From: DAOUBP01 sp964474695
Lineage (GTDB): Bacteria > Chloroflexota > Anaerolineae > CG2-30-64-16
NCBI GenBank assembly: GCA_964474695.1
Contig: CAYYTK010000002.1
Location: 62,001 to 126,000, forward strand
Direction: 5' to 3'
Length of the DNA stretch: 64,000 bases
In this document: positions 1-9,418 of the stretch, piece by piece
How positions within the stretch are numbered: position 1 is the first letter of the stretch
How the letters are laid out: each line of letters begins with the position of its first letter
Notes under the pieces: generated by a model
Told to the model about the DNA's origin: nothing
Database searches by the model: none
What the model saw: the letters and a program-made list of their open reading frames with translations, nothing else
Program-made: the position numbers and the translations under genes

Positions 1-1359
1 GGTGGGCTGATGTCACCGGGGGAACACAGCCGCTTCACCTATCCGGATGGCATATACGAGGAGTTGTGCCAGGCCGTAGGCGGATACATTATCGATGTGG
101 ATATCGAGCGAGGCGACCTGACCCATGAGGAAGAGGTGCGGATGGTGGAGCAGGTGTTCGAGATGACACGTCTTCGGACGGCGGCCACGCTGCACCTGGC
201 CCACACCCGCCCCTGGGACCTGCTCACGGTCGTCTACGGCTCGCCGGACCGGGTGTCGCACAAGTTCTGGAAATATATGGACCCGACGCATCCCCTCTAC
301 ACTGCCGAAGGGGCCGCGGATTTCGGCGAGGTGATCCCTCGCGTGTACGAGGCGATGGACGCGGCCATCGCTGAGTTATTGGCGGACCTGGCCAATGAAC
401 AAACAACGGTCCTCATCTTGTCGGACCACGGTTTCGGGCCGATGCGCCACGCTGTCTACCTGAACAAGTGGTTGGCGCAGCATAGCTACCTGACCTACAA
501 GTCAACAAATGCCTCTCCGGCCCAGCAGGCGCGAGCGGCATTCGTCAAGACCATGCGGCGCGCCATGCGCTGGCTCGACAACCCGCTGCTGAGCTGGCTG
601 AAAGCCCGCGCCTTCGAGCTGCGGCCGGCGCTGAAAAGCGCGCTCTTCTCATCGATGACCTTTGCCCAGGTGGACTGGTCCCGCACCCAGGCCTTTGCGG
701 TTGGCACAATGGGCAATATCTACCTGAACGTGCGCGGGCGGGAGCCTGCCGGAATCATCGAGCCAGGGGCAGAATACGAGAAGCTTCGAGAGCGGCTGAT
801 GGCTGAGCTCGCGACCCTGACCGATGACACGACACAGGCGCCAGTGTTCAACGCGATCTATCGCCGGGAGGAGCTTTACCAGGGGCCGTATCTGGAAGAG
901 GCTCCCGATATCGTCTGCCTGAAGGATGCCCGCTACCATGTTGCAGCAGTGGATTGGCGGACACGTCCCGATGATCGGGTGCTGGTGCCACTGCAACAAG
1001 GGGAACTCCTTTTCGCCGCCGACGTCTCAGCGCAGCACGAGCTGGACGGCATCCTGATCGCCTGGGGGAACGAGGTGCGCGCGGGCAAATCGCTGGCCGG
1101 AGCCCGTATTGTGGACCTTGCCCCCACCATCCTGCAACTGCTCGAAGAACCGGCGCCAGAGGAGATGGATGGCGCTCCGCTGCTTGGAGAGTCCCTGAAA
1201 ACTCTAACCAAGGACACGGAGATCAAGGCACAAGGATTTCCCGCGCCGGCTCCCACACCTGTCGTTGTAGACCGTGGGGAAAACCCGAGCGACGGCTACA
1301 CAGAGGCTGAGAAAGCGGAGCTAGAGGCCCATTTGCGCAGCCTGGGGTATCTGGACTAA
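1..1359 (+). CDS. Alkaline-phosphatase-superfamily phosphodiesterase, 5'-truncated
   Basis: This is the C-terminal part of a metal-dependent phosphodiesterase or nucleotide pyrophosphatase of the alkaline phosphatase fold. The frame is open to the window edge, and the N-terminal metal-binding and nucleophile region expected of the family is missing, so the ATG at base 10 is probably internal. ILSDHGFGPM (about residue 136) is the Asp-His metal-binding motif of this superfamily, and the following YLNKWL is typical of the AP2850-like/type I phosphodiesterase group. A second conserved stretch, APDIVCL, lies near residue 300. It converges with the oxidoreductase gene, with only 9 bases between the stop codons. 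The substrate cannot be told from sequence. The glycosyltransferases nearby make a surface-glycan or phosphonate role possible, but this is inference. Confidence 0.8.
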   Translation, partial: GGLMSPGEHSRFTYPDGIYEELCQAVGGYIIDVDIERGDLTHEEEVRMVEQVFEMTRLRTAATLHLAHTRPWDLLTVVYGSPDRVSHKFWKYMDPTHPLYTAEGAADFGEVIPRVYEAMDAAIAELLADLANEQTTVLILSDHGFGPMRHAVYLNKWLAQHSYLTYKSTNASPAQQARAAFVKTMRRAMRWLDNPLLSWLKARAFELRPALKSALFSSMTFAQVDWSRTQAFAVGTMGNIYLNVRGREPAGIIEPGAEYEKLRERLMAELATLTDDTTQAPVFNAIYRREELYQGPYLEEAPDIVCLKDARYHVAAVDWRTRPDDRVLVPLQQGELLFAADVSAQHELDGILIAWGNEVRAGKSLAGARIVDLAPTILQLLEEPAPEEMDGAPLLGESLKTLTKDTEIKAQGFPAPAPTPVVVDRGENPSDGYTEAEKAELEAHLRSLGYLD

Positions 1360-1368
1360 CCCGCAGTT

Positions 1369-2397
1369 CTAGACGGATAAGTGGACCGGCTCACCGGTGC
1401 GTGCGGACTCGTACATGGCCAACACCAGCGCCAATGAGTTGCGCGCTTCGGGACCATTCGTTTTGGGTTCACGATCCTCGCGGACCGCTGCGATCATGTC
1501 CGCAATCACTGCCCGGTGGCTGGTGCCGTAAACCGAAGGCGGGTCCACCTGTTCGCGCGTCAGCAATTCCCGTTCATGCTCCAGCTCCCCTGCCACCTTC
1601 CACAACACTTTTCGGTTCAGCGCGGTGCCGCCCACCTTGGCTGAACCGCGCTCGCCGAAAATGGCCACCGAACCTTCGAGGTTCTCCGGATAGGTGACGG
1701 TCGAGCCTTCGACTGTGCCGAGCGCACCATTACGAAAACGGATCACAGCCACACCGACATCCTCAGCCTCCATACGATGCGCCAGCGTTCCGGTGTAGGC
1801 AAATACGCTCTCAGGCGCGCCGAGGAGCCATTGCAGCGCATCGATGTGATGGATCGACTGGTTCATCAGCGCGCCGCCATCCATAGCCCAGGTGCCGTGC
1901 CAGTCGTCCTCATAGTATTCCTGGGTGCGATACCAACGCACGGTCGCACTGCCGAGCAACAGCTTACCCAACGCGCCGGCATCCACCAGCCGCCGCAAAT
2001 CTTGCATGGGTGGGTTGTAGCGGTTCTGCAACACCACGCACAGCTTGCGGTCTGCGGCCTTGGCCGCGGCAATCATCCGGTCGGCATCTGCCAGCGACAG
2101 TGCGATCGGCTTCTCAACCAAGACGTGCTTGCCGGCAGCTAACGCGTCAACAGCCATCTGCGCGTGCAGGCCACTGGGCGCGCAGATATTCACGACATCG
2201 ATATCAGGGCGCGCCAATAGGGCATGGTAGTCGGTGTGCCCCTCGGCGCCTTGCCGCGCGGCGAACCGTTCCGCCCTGTCTTCGCGAATATCGGCCACCG
2301 CGACAAGCCGGGCGCCCGGCAGGCTGGCGATCGATTCCGCATGGCGGGGCGCTACACGTCCGCAACCGATCAACCCGCATCTGAGTTCATCTGTCAT
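1369..2397 (-). CDS. Gfo/Idh/MocA family NAD(P)-dependent oxidoreductase
   Basis: A predicted sugar or inositol dehydrogenase-like enzyme of 342 residues. The N-terminal Rossmann fold shows GLIGCGRVAPRHAESI, and the EKPIA motif of the family follows at about residue 90, supplying the lysine that typically acts near the nicotinamide. The C-terminal half is the alpha/beta substrate domain, with a DGGALMNQSIHHID stretch. The ATG at 2397 was chosen because it lies 7 bases after the upstream stop and starts just before the Rossmann motif; a longer start at 2433 would overlap the glycosyltransferase. It is the third gene of the GT2-GT4 operon, so it probably modifies a sugar for the glycan these enzymes build. 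The substrate is unknown. Confidence 0.88.
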   Translation of the reverse strand: MTDELRCGLIGCGRVAPRHAESIASLPGARLVAVADIREDRAERFAARQGAEGHTDYHALLARPDIDVVNICAPSGLHAQMAVDALAAGKHVLVEKPIALSLADADRMIAAAKAADRKLCVVLQNRYNPPMQDLRRLVDAGALGKLLLGSATVRWYRTQEYYEDDWHGTWAMDGGALMNQSIHHIDALQWLLGAPESVFAYTGTLAHRMEAEDVGVAVIRFRNGALGTVEGSTVTYPENLEGSVAIFGERGSAKVGGTALNRKVLWKVAGELEHERELLTREQVDPPSVYGTSHRAVIADMIAAVREDREPKTNGPEARNSLALVLAMYESARTGEPVHLSV

Positions 2398-2404
2398 TTC
2401 ACAC

Positions 2405-3613
2405 TCATACGCAGCTTTCGTCAGGCGCACCATCGCACGCAGGCGCGTCCAAACCGTATAACGCCAGGGTCTGCCTCAAGACCGCCGGCCAGGCGAAGTG
2501 CTGGCGTGCAAACTCATAACCGTCTTGGCCGAGCCGCCTGGCCAGCGCCGGATCATCAAGCAGCCGCTCAAGCACATCTGCCAACGCCCGCGGATCGCGC
2601 TGCTCAACCAGCAAACCCGTCTCCTGATCAACGACAATATCCGAGATGCCCCCAACCCGGGTCGCCACGACAGGCTTGCGATAGCGCATCGCCTCCAACG
2701 ACACCATGCCCAACATCTCGGTGTCACCGCCGCTATCCACGATCGCGGGCAAAACAAATACCTGGCACCGCGCATAGAAGTCGTTCAGCACCTCATCGGA
2801 AACCCGACCCGCCAACGTCACCCGACCCGCCAGGTTGTAACGCTGGATGGCTGCCTCGAGCAGCGGCCGCTCATGGCCTTCGCCCACAATCACCAGGTGG
2901 GCCTCCGGGTGATGGGTCAGGAGTGACATCGCTTCTATCAGATACACCTGGCCCTTGCGTTCTACCAGACGGCCGACGTTCAAGATCAGCCCAGGCTCCG
3001 CGACTGCCTCGACTTCAGCGGGAGGCAGCTCGATGCCGTATGGAATAATGTACGGCTCCACACCGGCGATCTTGCGGGTCTCCTGAGCGGTGAAGGTCGA
3101 GATGGCGGCCACCGCGTCGCAATGCCGGGCGAAATACCGCACAAAAGAACGGAAAATACCGGACCGGCGGCTCAACACCAAGTCAGCTCCGTAAAAAGTG
3201 GCCACCAGCCGGCTACCCCCGGCACGCCGGGCGGCCAATCCCAACAGCCCCTGGGGCACCGGCCAATGCACATGGATCAGGTCGAACCGGCCTCGCCGCG
3301 CCAGGCGGTGCGCTGCCAGCAACCCAGCCAACAGGTAAAATGGCAGCAACAACAGGTAGAGGGGGTTGCGACGGATTTTGTTGGGAGCACCCTCATTGTG
3401 GGTCAAGGTCTCCCACCGCGCGGGCGCGTAGCGGAACCGATGCACCGGCATACCCTGGATCGTATGGGTCCGGCTGCCCGCATAGGCGGGTGCAAGCACC
3501 TCGATCTCGAAGCCGCGCTCGCGCAGGAGCCCGAGCAGGTGAACCAGCCAAGGCGAGTGGGGGTCGCCTTCCCAGCGCGGGTAATTGGTGGTGACGATCA
3601 GCAGCTTGGGCAT
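2405..3613 (-). CDS. Glycosyltransferase family 4 (GT-B fold)
   Basis: A 402-residue retaining glycosyltransferase of the GT4 type. The N-terminal acceptor domain begins LLIVTTNYPRWEGDPHSPW, a form common in exopolysaccharide glycosyltransferases. The C-terminal donor domain has NVGRLVERKG and the E-x7-E region around EMLGMVSLEAMRYRKPVVAT, followed by GGISDIV. ATG 3613 is preferred over the TTG two codons upstream. It sits between the GT2 gene and the Gfo/Idh gene in one minus-strand run and is likely cytoplasmic or peripheral on the inner leaflet. Donor and acceptor sugars cannot be assigned. Confidence 0.9.
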   Translation of the reverse strand: MPKLLIVTTNYPRWEGDPHSPWLVHLLGLLRERGFEIEVLAPAYAGSRTHTIQGMPVHRFRYAPARWETLTHNEGAPNKIRRNPLYLLLLPFYLLAGLLAAHRLARRGRFDLIHVHWPVPQGLLGLAARRAGGSRLVATFYGADLVLSRRSGIFRSFVRYFARHCDAVAAISTFTAQETRKIAGVEPYIIPYGIELPPAEVEAVAEPGLILNVGRLVERKGQVYLIEAMSLLTHHPEAHLVIVGEGHERPLLEAAIQRYNLAGRVTLAGRVSDEVLNDFYARCQVFVLPAIVDSGGDTEMLGMVSLEAMRYRKPVVATRVGGISDIVVDQETGLLVEQRDPRALADVLERLLDDPALARRLGQDGYEFARQHFAWPAVLRQTLALYGLDAPACDGAPDESCV

Positions 3614-3652
3614 AGTCAAAGCCTGCCAGAAAGGGCTATCGGCGAATCCATC

Positions 3653-4609
3653 TCACCCGCCTTCATCCCGCCCAGCCCGAACCATCTGGTCCAGCTCTGT
3701 CAATTGGTCGGCCTGGCTGACGACCAACTCCGCAATGAAACCGACCAAGAACAGGAGGATGCCGACAATTGCCAGCCCGATCGCGGCCCAGAACACGGGA
3801 CGGCGCTGCGTTTCGCGACTCAGCCACAACCACAGCAGCCAGGCAAAAGCCGATCCGCTGAGCAGCAACGAAGCCAGACCCAGGCCGCCGAAGAAACGCA
3901 TAGGCGCCCGGCTGAAGGTGAGCAGGAACCAGACCACCAACACGTCGAGCAACGAAATGGGGATGCGGCTGAAGCCGAACTTGGATCGGCCGGACCGGCG
4001 CTTGTGCCAGGGAGTTGCCACCTCACCGATGCGATAGCCCTGATGCGCGGCAATGTGCAGGATGAAACGATGCCAGTCAGATCGCAACGGGGGCAACGAT
4101 TCGATCACCTCACGGCGGAACCCCTTGATCCAGTTCATGTCGTGCAGACGGAGGCCAAACAGGCCGCGCGAAACGAGATTGTAGATGCCCGAGGCAAAGA
4201 CCTTGCCCTCCTTGCGCCCTTGCCGCCAGCCGGCCACGACATCATAACCCTCCGCCAGCTTATCGAGCAACAAGGGGATGTCGGTCTCAGGATCGGACTC
4301 CAGGTCAGCAGGCAAGAACAGGATCAGATCTCCGCGCACGGCACGGAACCCCGAACGCAAGGCGGCCGTCAGGCCCAGATTGCGGCGGTGGTGAATGACG
4401 CGCAAGAAGGAATAGCCAACGCTTAGCTGATCGACCAACTCGCTGGTGCCGTCGGTGGATCCATCATCGATGAGCACAAGCTCCCCCTGGCCGGGAGCAA
4501 GCCCCCGTGCGGCAAAGGCCCGATCGACCCGAGCTACCAGTTCGGCCACGTTGCCGGCTTCATTGTGCGCGGGCACCAACACCGAAATCTCAGGATCCAT
4601 TTGACTCAC
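3653..4609 (-). CDS. Glycosyltransferase family 2 with C-terminal membrane anchor
   Basis: A 318-residue GT-A enzyme resembling dolichol- or undecaprenyl-phosphate sugar transferases. VLVPAHNEAGN at the N-terminus and LIDDGSTDGT (about residues 47-56) are the nucleotide-sugar-binding motifs, and PADLESD supplies the metal-binding acidic residues. Two hydrophobic segments at about residues 230-265 and 275-300 anchor it in the membrane. The annotated start is GTG 4609; an ATG three codons in (4600) is equally plausible. It is the first gene of a minus-strand operon with a promoter upstream. It probably charges a lipid carrier with a sugar, which fits the GT-C-like protein encoded near 10-12.8 kb, though that link is inference. 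Confidence 0.9.
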   Translation of the reverse strand: MSQMDPEISVLVPAHNEAGNVAELVARVDRAFAARGLAPGQGELVLIDDGSTDGTSELVDQLSVGYSFLRVIHHRRNLGLTAALRSGFRAVRGDLILFLPADLESDPETDIPLLLDKLAEGYDVVAGWRQGRKEGKVFASGIYNLVSRGLFGLRLHDMNWIKGFRREVIESLPPLRSDWHRFILHIAAHQGYRIGEVATPWHKRRSGRSKFGFSRIPISLLDVLVVWFLLTFSRAPMRFFGGLGLASLLLSGSAFAWLLWLWLSRETQRRPVFWAAIGLAIVGILLFLVGFIAELVVSQADQLTELDQMVRAGRDEGG

Positions 4610-4696
4610 TCATTGCGACAGGCCGTCCGAATCGAAGCGTTACGATGACGTCACACGGCGGGAGACACCGGCCACAGCCGGCTTACCTGCTCCGCT

Positions 4697-4724
4697 ATTA
4701 TACGTGGGAAGTGGATGTTCACAA
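4697..4724 (-). promoter_or_regulatory. Sigma-70-type promoter for the GT2-GT4-Gfo operon
   Basis: On the minus strand TTGTGA (4724-4719) and a perfect TATAAT (4702-4697) are separated by 16 bases. The site lies about 90 bases upstream of the GT2 start, in a 171-base gap that otherwise shows only a short GC-rich inverted repeat. Confidence 0.6.
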
Positions 4725-4780
4725 AGATGAGGGACGCGCTCATCCGGGGGCACAGGTATTGGACGGGGCGCTCACTGCGT

Positions 4781-6055
4781 CTACCGGCGATCAAGCACGG
4801 AATGCAGCGCGGCAATCTCGCCTTGCACTAGATCAATCTCGGCCAGCACCTGCGGAGATACAAATGTCAGCTCCCGTGCGCGCATCAGCTCCAACTCCAC
4901 CAGGCGCGTCCGCCGGGCGTTGAGTTGCGCAACCAACGAGCTGGTATCCTGCGGCTGTTGGCGCGCAAAGGCGCGGCGTAGGGCGGCATCAGACATATCC
5001 AATGCAGGCATGACATCCAATTGCTCACCGGCTGCAGCGAGCCAATCGGCCAAAAAGGCATTGCCGATCTCGACGCGATCGTAGGCGCGACGCAGGTAAC
5101 CCAGGGCCTCCAGATTATCCAGGCGTTGGCTTAGCTCGGCCGGACTGTCACCGGTCACTTTCAGCAGAAGAGTCTCATTGGCCAATGCCTCCCGATGAAC
5201 GGCAAGCACTGCGCGACGATCAGCCTCAGTGAGTTGTAGAAAGTCGTGTTCGAAAAAGCCCGCCAGGATCGGCTCAACGCGCAGATCATCATCCTGCAAA
5301 CCGCGCAGCGATCCATCCTCCAGGAAAAGCCTGGAGCAGAGCAACTGCAGCAACAGCGGATGATTGTTGGTGGCGTGCGAAATCGCCTCGACTGCCTCGG
5401 AAGTCACACGCACGCGTTCGGAAGCCTGCGCCTGTGTGATCAACGCCTCAGCGGCCGCGGGCGCCAGGCTGCCCAAGGCCCGAGACATGTCGAACCCGGA
5501 CAGAAAAGGAGAAGTCGGCCAATCTCGGCACACATCGTGCATCCCATAGATGCGCCGGGTCGACGTCATCACCGCACGCAATCCCACCCCGGCAGTAAGC
5601 TGGCGGTGCAAACGCTGCATGGCTTCAGGCTCGGATCTGGCGATATTGATGAGCACCTCGGTCTCATCGCACAACAACAGGAGCTCACGACCGGCCCGCA
5701 TGGCCAACCGGCGCAGGTTGACCAGCAAGGCGAGCGCATCTTCCTCATCCGCCAGGGCAGACAACATTCCGAGCGACTCAAGCAACTCCGCACGCTCCTG
5801 GAGTGCATCCGCCAGGTAGCGGCCCAGGCAGAGGAATGAACCGCACCCTTGCAGATCCCAAAAAATCGGCACGAACCGCTCCTCCGCCAGGGCCAGCACC
5901 TCAAGCTGGCGCAGCAGCGACGTCTTGCCGATGCGCCGATTGCCTACCACCCAACAGGCACGACTTTCGCCATGCAACAAGTAGTCAAGCAGAGCCTCTC
6001 GGCCATAGTGCCTGCTTCCGGTCACATAGGAACCCGTCACATAAGGATTTCGCAC
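4781..6055 (-). CDS. Soluble STAND/AAA-type P-loop ATPase
   Basis: A 424-residue ATPase with Walker A GNRRIGKTS at residues 38-46 and Walker B LLLLCDE at about 125-131. The N-terminal NPYVTG followed by YGRE is the lead-in seen in the novSTAND-type ATPases common in Chloroflexota and Cyanobacteria; the same lead-in precedes the ATPase domain of the neighbouring 1062-residue protein. Five residues (YVTGS) are duplicated in tandem here. The C-terminal 50 residues are charged and heptad-like, probably a coiled coil. The start is GTG 6055 with GAGGA just upstream. It has no signal peptide or membrane segment. It lies 26 bases downstream of the propeller-ATPase gene, so the two are probably co-expressed partners. 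Molecular function is unknown. Confidence 0.82.
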   Translation of the reverse strand: MRNPYVTGSYVTGSRHYGREALLDYLLHGESRACWVVGNRRIGKTSLLRQLEVLALAEERFVPIFWDLQGCGSFLCLGRYLADALQERAELLESLGMLSALADEEDALALLVNLRRLAMRAGRELLLLCDETEVLINIARSEPEAMQRLHRQLTAGVGLRAVMTSTRRIYGMHDVCRDWPTSPFLSGFDMSRALGSLAPAAAEALITQAQASERVRVTSEAVEAISHATNNHPLLLQLLCSRLFLEDGSLRGLQDDDLRVEPILAGFFEHDFLQLTEADRRAVLAVHREALANETLLLKVTGDSPAELSQRLDNLEALGYLRRAYDRVEIGNAFLADWLAAAGEQLDVMPALDMSDAALRRAFARQQPQDTSSLVAQLNARRTRLVELELMRARELTFVSPQVLAEIDLVQGEIAALHSVLDRR

Positions 6056-6081
6056 AGCATTCCTCGTAAGTTCAGCCCGTC

Positions 6082-9000
6082 CTAGCTGCCATAGCTGCGT
6101 TGAATGGCTTCATGCGCGGCCATCACATCCGCGAGAGTGATACGCAAGCGCTTAGCCGCTAACATCAAGTTCACCGCTTCGAGCGCATATTGTTGAAGGC
6201 GATGCGGCCGGCCCGCAGATTGATCGATCACGAAATCCAGCGCCTCCTGATCCCACTCATAGACGCCACGCACCGGCTCGGCCAACAACTTACGGGCTTG
6301 ATCAGGGGGAAAAGGCTCCAGCTCGATTTCATTGAACAGATTGTACCAGGGACTCTCCAGGCGGTCCCATTCCTTGCTGATCTGGATACCCGCCACAACT
6401 GCCCCCAGATTGGTTGCGAGAGCGCTCATAAAGACCCGGCGGAGCTGTTGTTGCACGAGCGTATTGTAACTGCTCAGCACATCCATCTCATCCATCAACA
6501 AGATCACACGAAACTTGCGCGGCTCGACCACATCCTTAAGGCGATCCAGCAGGCCTCGAAGATCGGCCACGAAGTCGCGATCGTCGTATTCAACAGGTGC
6601 GACAGTCTGATAGTGGGGGACAAAGGTATCGTCGGTGAGATAGCCCTGCAGCGCGCCCCAGATAGCATCCATCAAATGATGAAAGAACTGCTCCTCCGGC
6701 GTGCCTTCCAGGTCGACGTAGACCGGCACGAAAACCCACTCGGGATCTTCCGCCTGACGCAGTTGATCGGCCAGTTGATAGAGCAACGTGGTTTTCCCCA
6801 TCCGCCGCTCGCCATGAATCATGATGCTGTTCTGATGCAAGGCGTTAAAAATGCGCCGCAGCAACTCGTCACGCCCGAAGAACATGTCCGCCTGGCGAAT
6901 GGGCTCGCCGGAGATGTACGGATTGAACGCACGCGCCAGCGCTTCGCGCTGCCGCTCAGCCGTTTCTGCTGCCATCTTTCGAGCGCGGGCCCGGGCACGC
7001 AGGCCAATGCCGCTGCTGGCGCCCATGCCCGCCACGGCCAGGACCCCCAGCGCTACGAACGGATAGAACACATCGGCCCGCACGCGCTGACCGCCGGGCA
7101 GCCTCACCAATTGCGGTATCACAATGTTAACCTCCGCCGATTGGGAGTAGTTGAACGCAGCATCACGCGCAGTCACGCGCAGAACGTAGGTGCCCGCTGA
7201 CAATGTCCGGCTATTATAGGAGGTGATTTGCGCATCGGTGTGAATCTGGGGGACCACATCAACGCCCGATAGTTGCGTCAGGTAGATCAGATCCTTCGCG
7301 CGAGTCGCCAAGTCGCCGCCTTGCACTCGCACGATCTGAATAAGATCGCTATCGAATGTCACACTGCCATCGTGAGGCGTTTGAAGGTTGACCGACTCGA
7401 TCTCAACCCAGGGCAGGGATCGCTCCGGCCTGTGGCGCACCAGTCCACTGGTGGTGCCGATCCAAGCCGATCCCTCCGACCCGGCAGCAACGGCTGTCAC
7501 CCAGCCGTCAGGCAGGACATCTCCGGCATAGCTCTGCCAGGTCGTGCCATCAAATCGCGTCACCCCCTGGCGGGTGCCCACCCACAGGCCATCCGCCGCA
7601 TCGAGCGACAGCACCTTGGGACTGGCCAGATTCATATCCATCCGTTCCCAACGCTCGTCGCGATAGCGCCACAGTCCATCATTGTAGGTGCCCACCCACA
7701 GGCTGCCGTCCTCAGTCTCCCCAACGCCATCGACGACCACATCGTTCACACTCGCGCCGCTTGAGCCTGCAAACGTTTGCCATTGGCCCTCGACTCGCCG
7801 CAGCATGCCATCCGACCGGGTTCCGAACCACAAAACGCCGTCAGCAGCCTGATACACGGCATTGACGCGTTTGCCTTCCAGTTCGACCACGCGCTCGAAT
7901 CCGCCGGACTCAGTCCACCGCACGGCGCCCTGCCCAGATGCCAGCCACACGCCATCCTGCGCATCCTCGGCAAAGGCAAACACCGGGGGGCCAATCAAAT
8001 CCGATCCTGCCAATGGTTCGAACTGCCACGATTGCGCCGATTGTGTCAAGAACCCCACAGTTGTGCCCGTCGAAACCCAGATACGGCCGGCCTTATCCTC
8101 AAACAGCGCCACGATCCGATCGTCGAGCAGATCCTCGCCAGCAGATAGCCTCTGCCAGCTTTCCCCGTCCCATAGGGCCAGGCCCTTGGACTCAGTCGCC
8201 GCCCACACGCGCTGCTCCCGATCGACCAACACGGCGTTGATGCGCTGCCCACTCACAGGCTCGTCCGTCACAACCTGCCAGATAATGCCGGCATAGCGAT
8301 TCACGCCGCCGATGGTGCCCAGCCATAGCGCACGATCGCGATCGATAGCCATTGCGCGCACATAGTCATTGACAAGACCACCCGACTTTGCACGCAGATG
8401 CGTTACGGGCAGGCCGTCCTGCCGGCCATCGGGATCATGGATTACCCCTCGATCAGTGCCCACCCACAGGCCGCCCTGCGGATCACGGACAATGGACAAC
8501 ACCGGCAAACGGCTGTCATCTTCAGTCAGCGGAAACTGCACCCAGCTTCCGCTCGCTCGATGCACAAGTCCATGCGACGTGCCCACCCACACGTCGTCGG
8601 CTCCTTCAGGCCAGAGCACATAAAGATCCCCCTGGAGCAGGGCATCTTCGTCCGCAACCCACCGCCCATCGCCGTCACCGCGCCATATCCCGCGCCCCTG
8701 CACTCCTACCAACAAGTGATCATCGAACGTAAGCGCCAGGGCCTGGATGTTGCCCTGCGGAATGCCGCTCGCAGCTTCCACCCTCTCGGGGTCCACGTAG
8801 ACAAGCCCTTGAGAAGTGCCGGCCCAGACACCTTGCCTGTCATGATCGACGGCAGGCGCCAGGCTGAGAATATCATCCGATGGAAGCCCATCATTCTGAG
8901 TCCAGACAGTGCAACGTTCGCTCCCGGGCGCAAGCCGCGCCAGGCCCGAGCTTGTGGCAAACCAGAGCGCGCCATCGTCAGTCTGGGCGATTGCGTGCAC

Positions 9001-9270
9001 TTTGCCTGGCGGCAGACCATCCGCCTCAGAGTACCAACGCCATTCGCCGGTGTAGCGGGCTGCCCCGGTGTCGGCGCCGAACCAGAGCGCACCATCCTGT
9101 GCTACCAGAACGGACAGGATATTGCCGGAACGAAGGCCATCCGCAACGGTAAAAGTTGACCAAAGCGAAGCCGGGCCTTCGGCAGCTTGTGCCGGCGGCA
9201 ATCCCAAAAACAAAAGGAATACCAACAACCAGAAACTGATCCGCCTCGGCACCTTAATATTACTAAGCAT
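6082..9270 (-). CDS. Secreted double beta-propeller, transmembrane helix and cytoplasmic STAND ATPase
   Basis: A 1062-residue sensor-like protein. The signal peptide covers about residues 1-30. I count 14 copies of a blade motif of the form LWxGTxxG (for example ALWFGADTG, SLWVGTYNDG, GLWVGTRQG), enough for two seven-bladed propellers of the two-component-regulator propeller type. A Y_Y_Y-like beta-sandwich follows at about 640-715, then a transmembrane helix at about 735-757. The cytoplasmic part carries NPYISGEPI, FFGRDELLRR, Walker A GERRMGKTT (about 823-831) and Walker B VILLMDE (about 925). In known families this extracellular architecture is joined to a histidine kinase (hybrid two-component systems); here an ATPase takes that place. 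ATG 9270 is preferred to the TTG two codons upstream. The ligand is unknown. Confidence 0.88.
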   Translation of the reverse strand: MLSNIKVPRRISFWLLVFLLFLGLPPAQAAEGPASLWSTFTVADGLRSGNILSVLVAQDGALWFGADTGAARYTGEWRWYSEADGLPPGKVHAIAQTDDGALWFATSSGLARLAPGSERCTVWTQNDGLPSDDILSLAPAVDHDRQGVWAGTSQGLVYVDPERVEAASGIPQGNIQALALTFDDHLLVGVQGRGIWRGDGDGRWVADEDALLQGDLYVLWPEGADDVWVGTSHGLVHRASGSWVQFPLTEDDSRLPVLSIVRDPQGGLWVGTDRGVIHDPDGRQDGLPVTHLRAKSGGLVNDYVRAMAIDRDRALWLGTIGGVNRYAGIIWQVVTDEPVSGQRINAVLVDREQRVWAATESKGLALWDGESWQRLSAGEDLLDDRIVALFEDKAGRIWVSTGTTVGFLTQSAQSWQFEPLAGSDLIGPPVFAFAEDAQDGVWLASGQGAVRWTESGGFERVVELEGKRVNAVYQAADGVLWFGTRSDGMLRRVEGQWQTFAGSSGASVNDVVVDGVGETEDGSLWVGTYNDGLWRYRDERWERMDMNLASPKVLSLDAADGLWVGTRQGVTRFDGTTWQSYAGDVLPDGWVTAVAAGSEGSAWIGTTSGLVRHRPERSLPWVEIESVNLQTPHDGSVTFDSDLIQIVRVQGGDLATRAKDLIYLTQLSGVDVVPQIHTDAQITSYNSRTLSAGTYVLRVTARDAAFNYSQSAEVNIVIPQLVRLPGGQRVRADVFYPFVALGVLAVAGMGASSGIGLRARARARKMAAETAERQREALARAFNPYISGEPIRQADMFFGRDELLRRIFNALHQNSIMIHGERRMGKTTLLYQLADQLRQAEDPEWVFVPVYVDLEGTPEEQFFHHLMDAIWGALQGYLTDDTFVPHYQTVAPVEYDDRDFVADLRGLLDRLKDVVEPRKFRVILLMDEMDVLSSYNTLVQQQLRRVFMSALATNLGAVVAGIQISKEWDRLESPWYNLFNEIELEPFPPDQARKLLAEPVRGVYEWDQEALDFVIDQSAGRPHRLQQYALEAVNLMLAAKRLRITLADVMAAHEAIQRSYGS

Positions 9271-9294
9271 AGACAATCACCCGCACGGGAGATA

Positions 9295-9323
9295 TTGCAG
9301 TGGATACCAGAATATGATATAAT
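9295..9323 (+). promoter_or_regulatory. Extended -10 sigma-70-type promoter upstream of the LysM gene
   Basis: TTGCAG at 9295-9300 and a perfect TATAAT at 9318-9323 are 17 bases apart, with TG one base before the -10 box. It points to the LysM gene about 95 bases downstream. No equally clear promoter is seen for the divergent propeller gene. Confidence 0.65.
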
Positions 9324-9418
9324 CTTTCCTGGACGCGCGCGAACCAACGATGTCACTGAACAAAGTGCAGTGCTGCATGGCGGCCCGATCATGACGATCG
9401 GAGCCAAGGGGATGTGCT

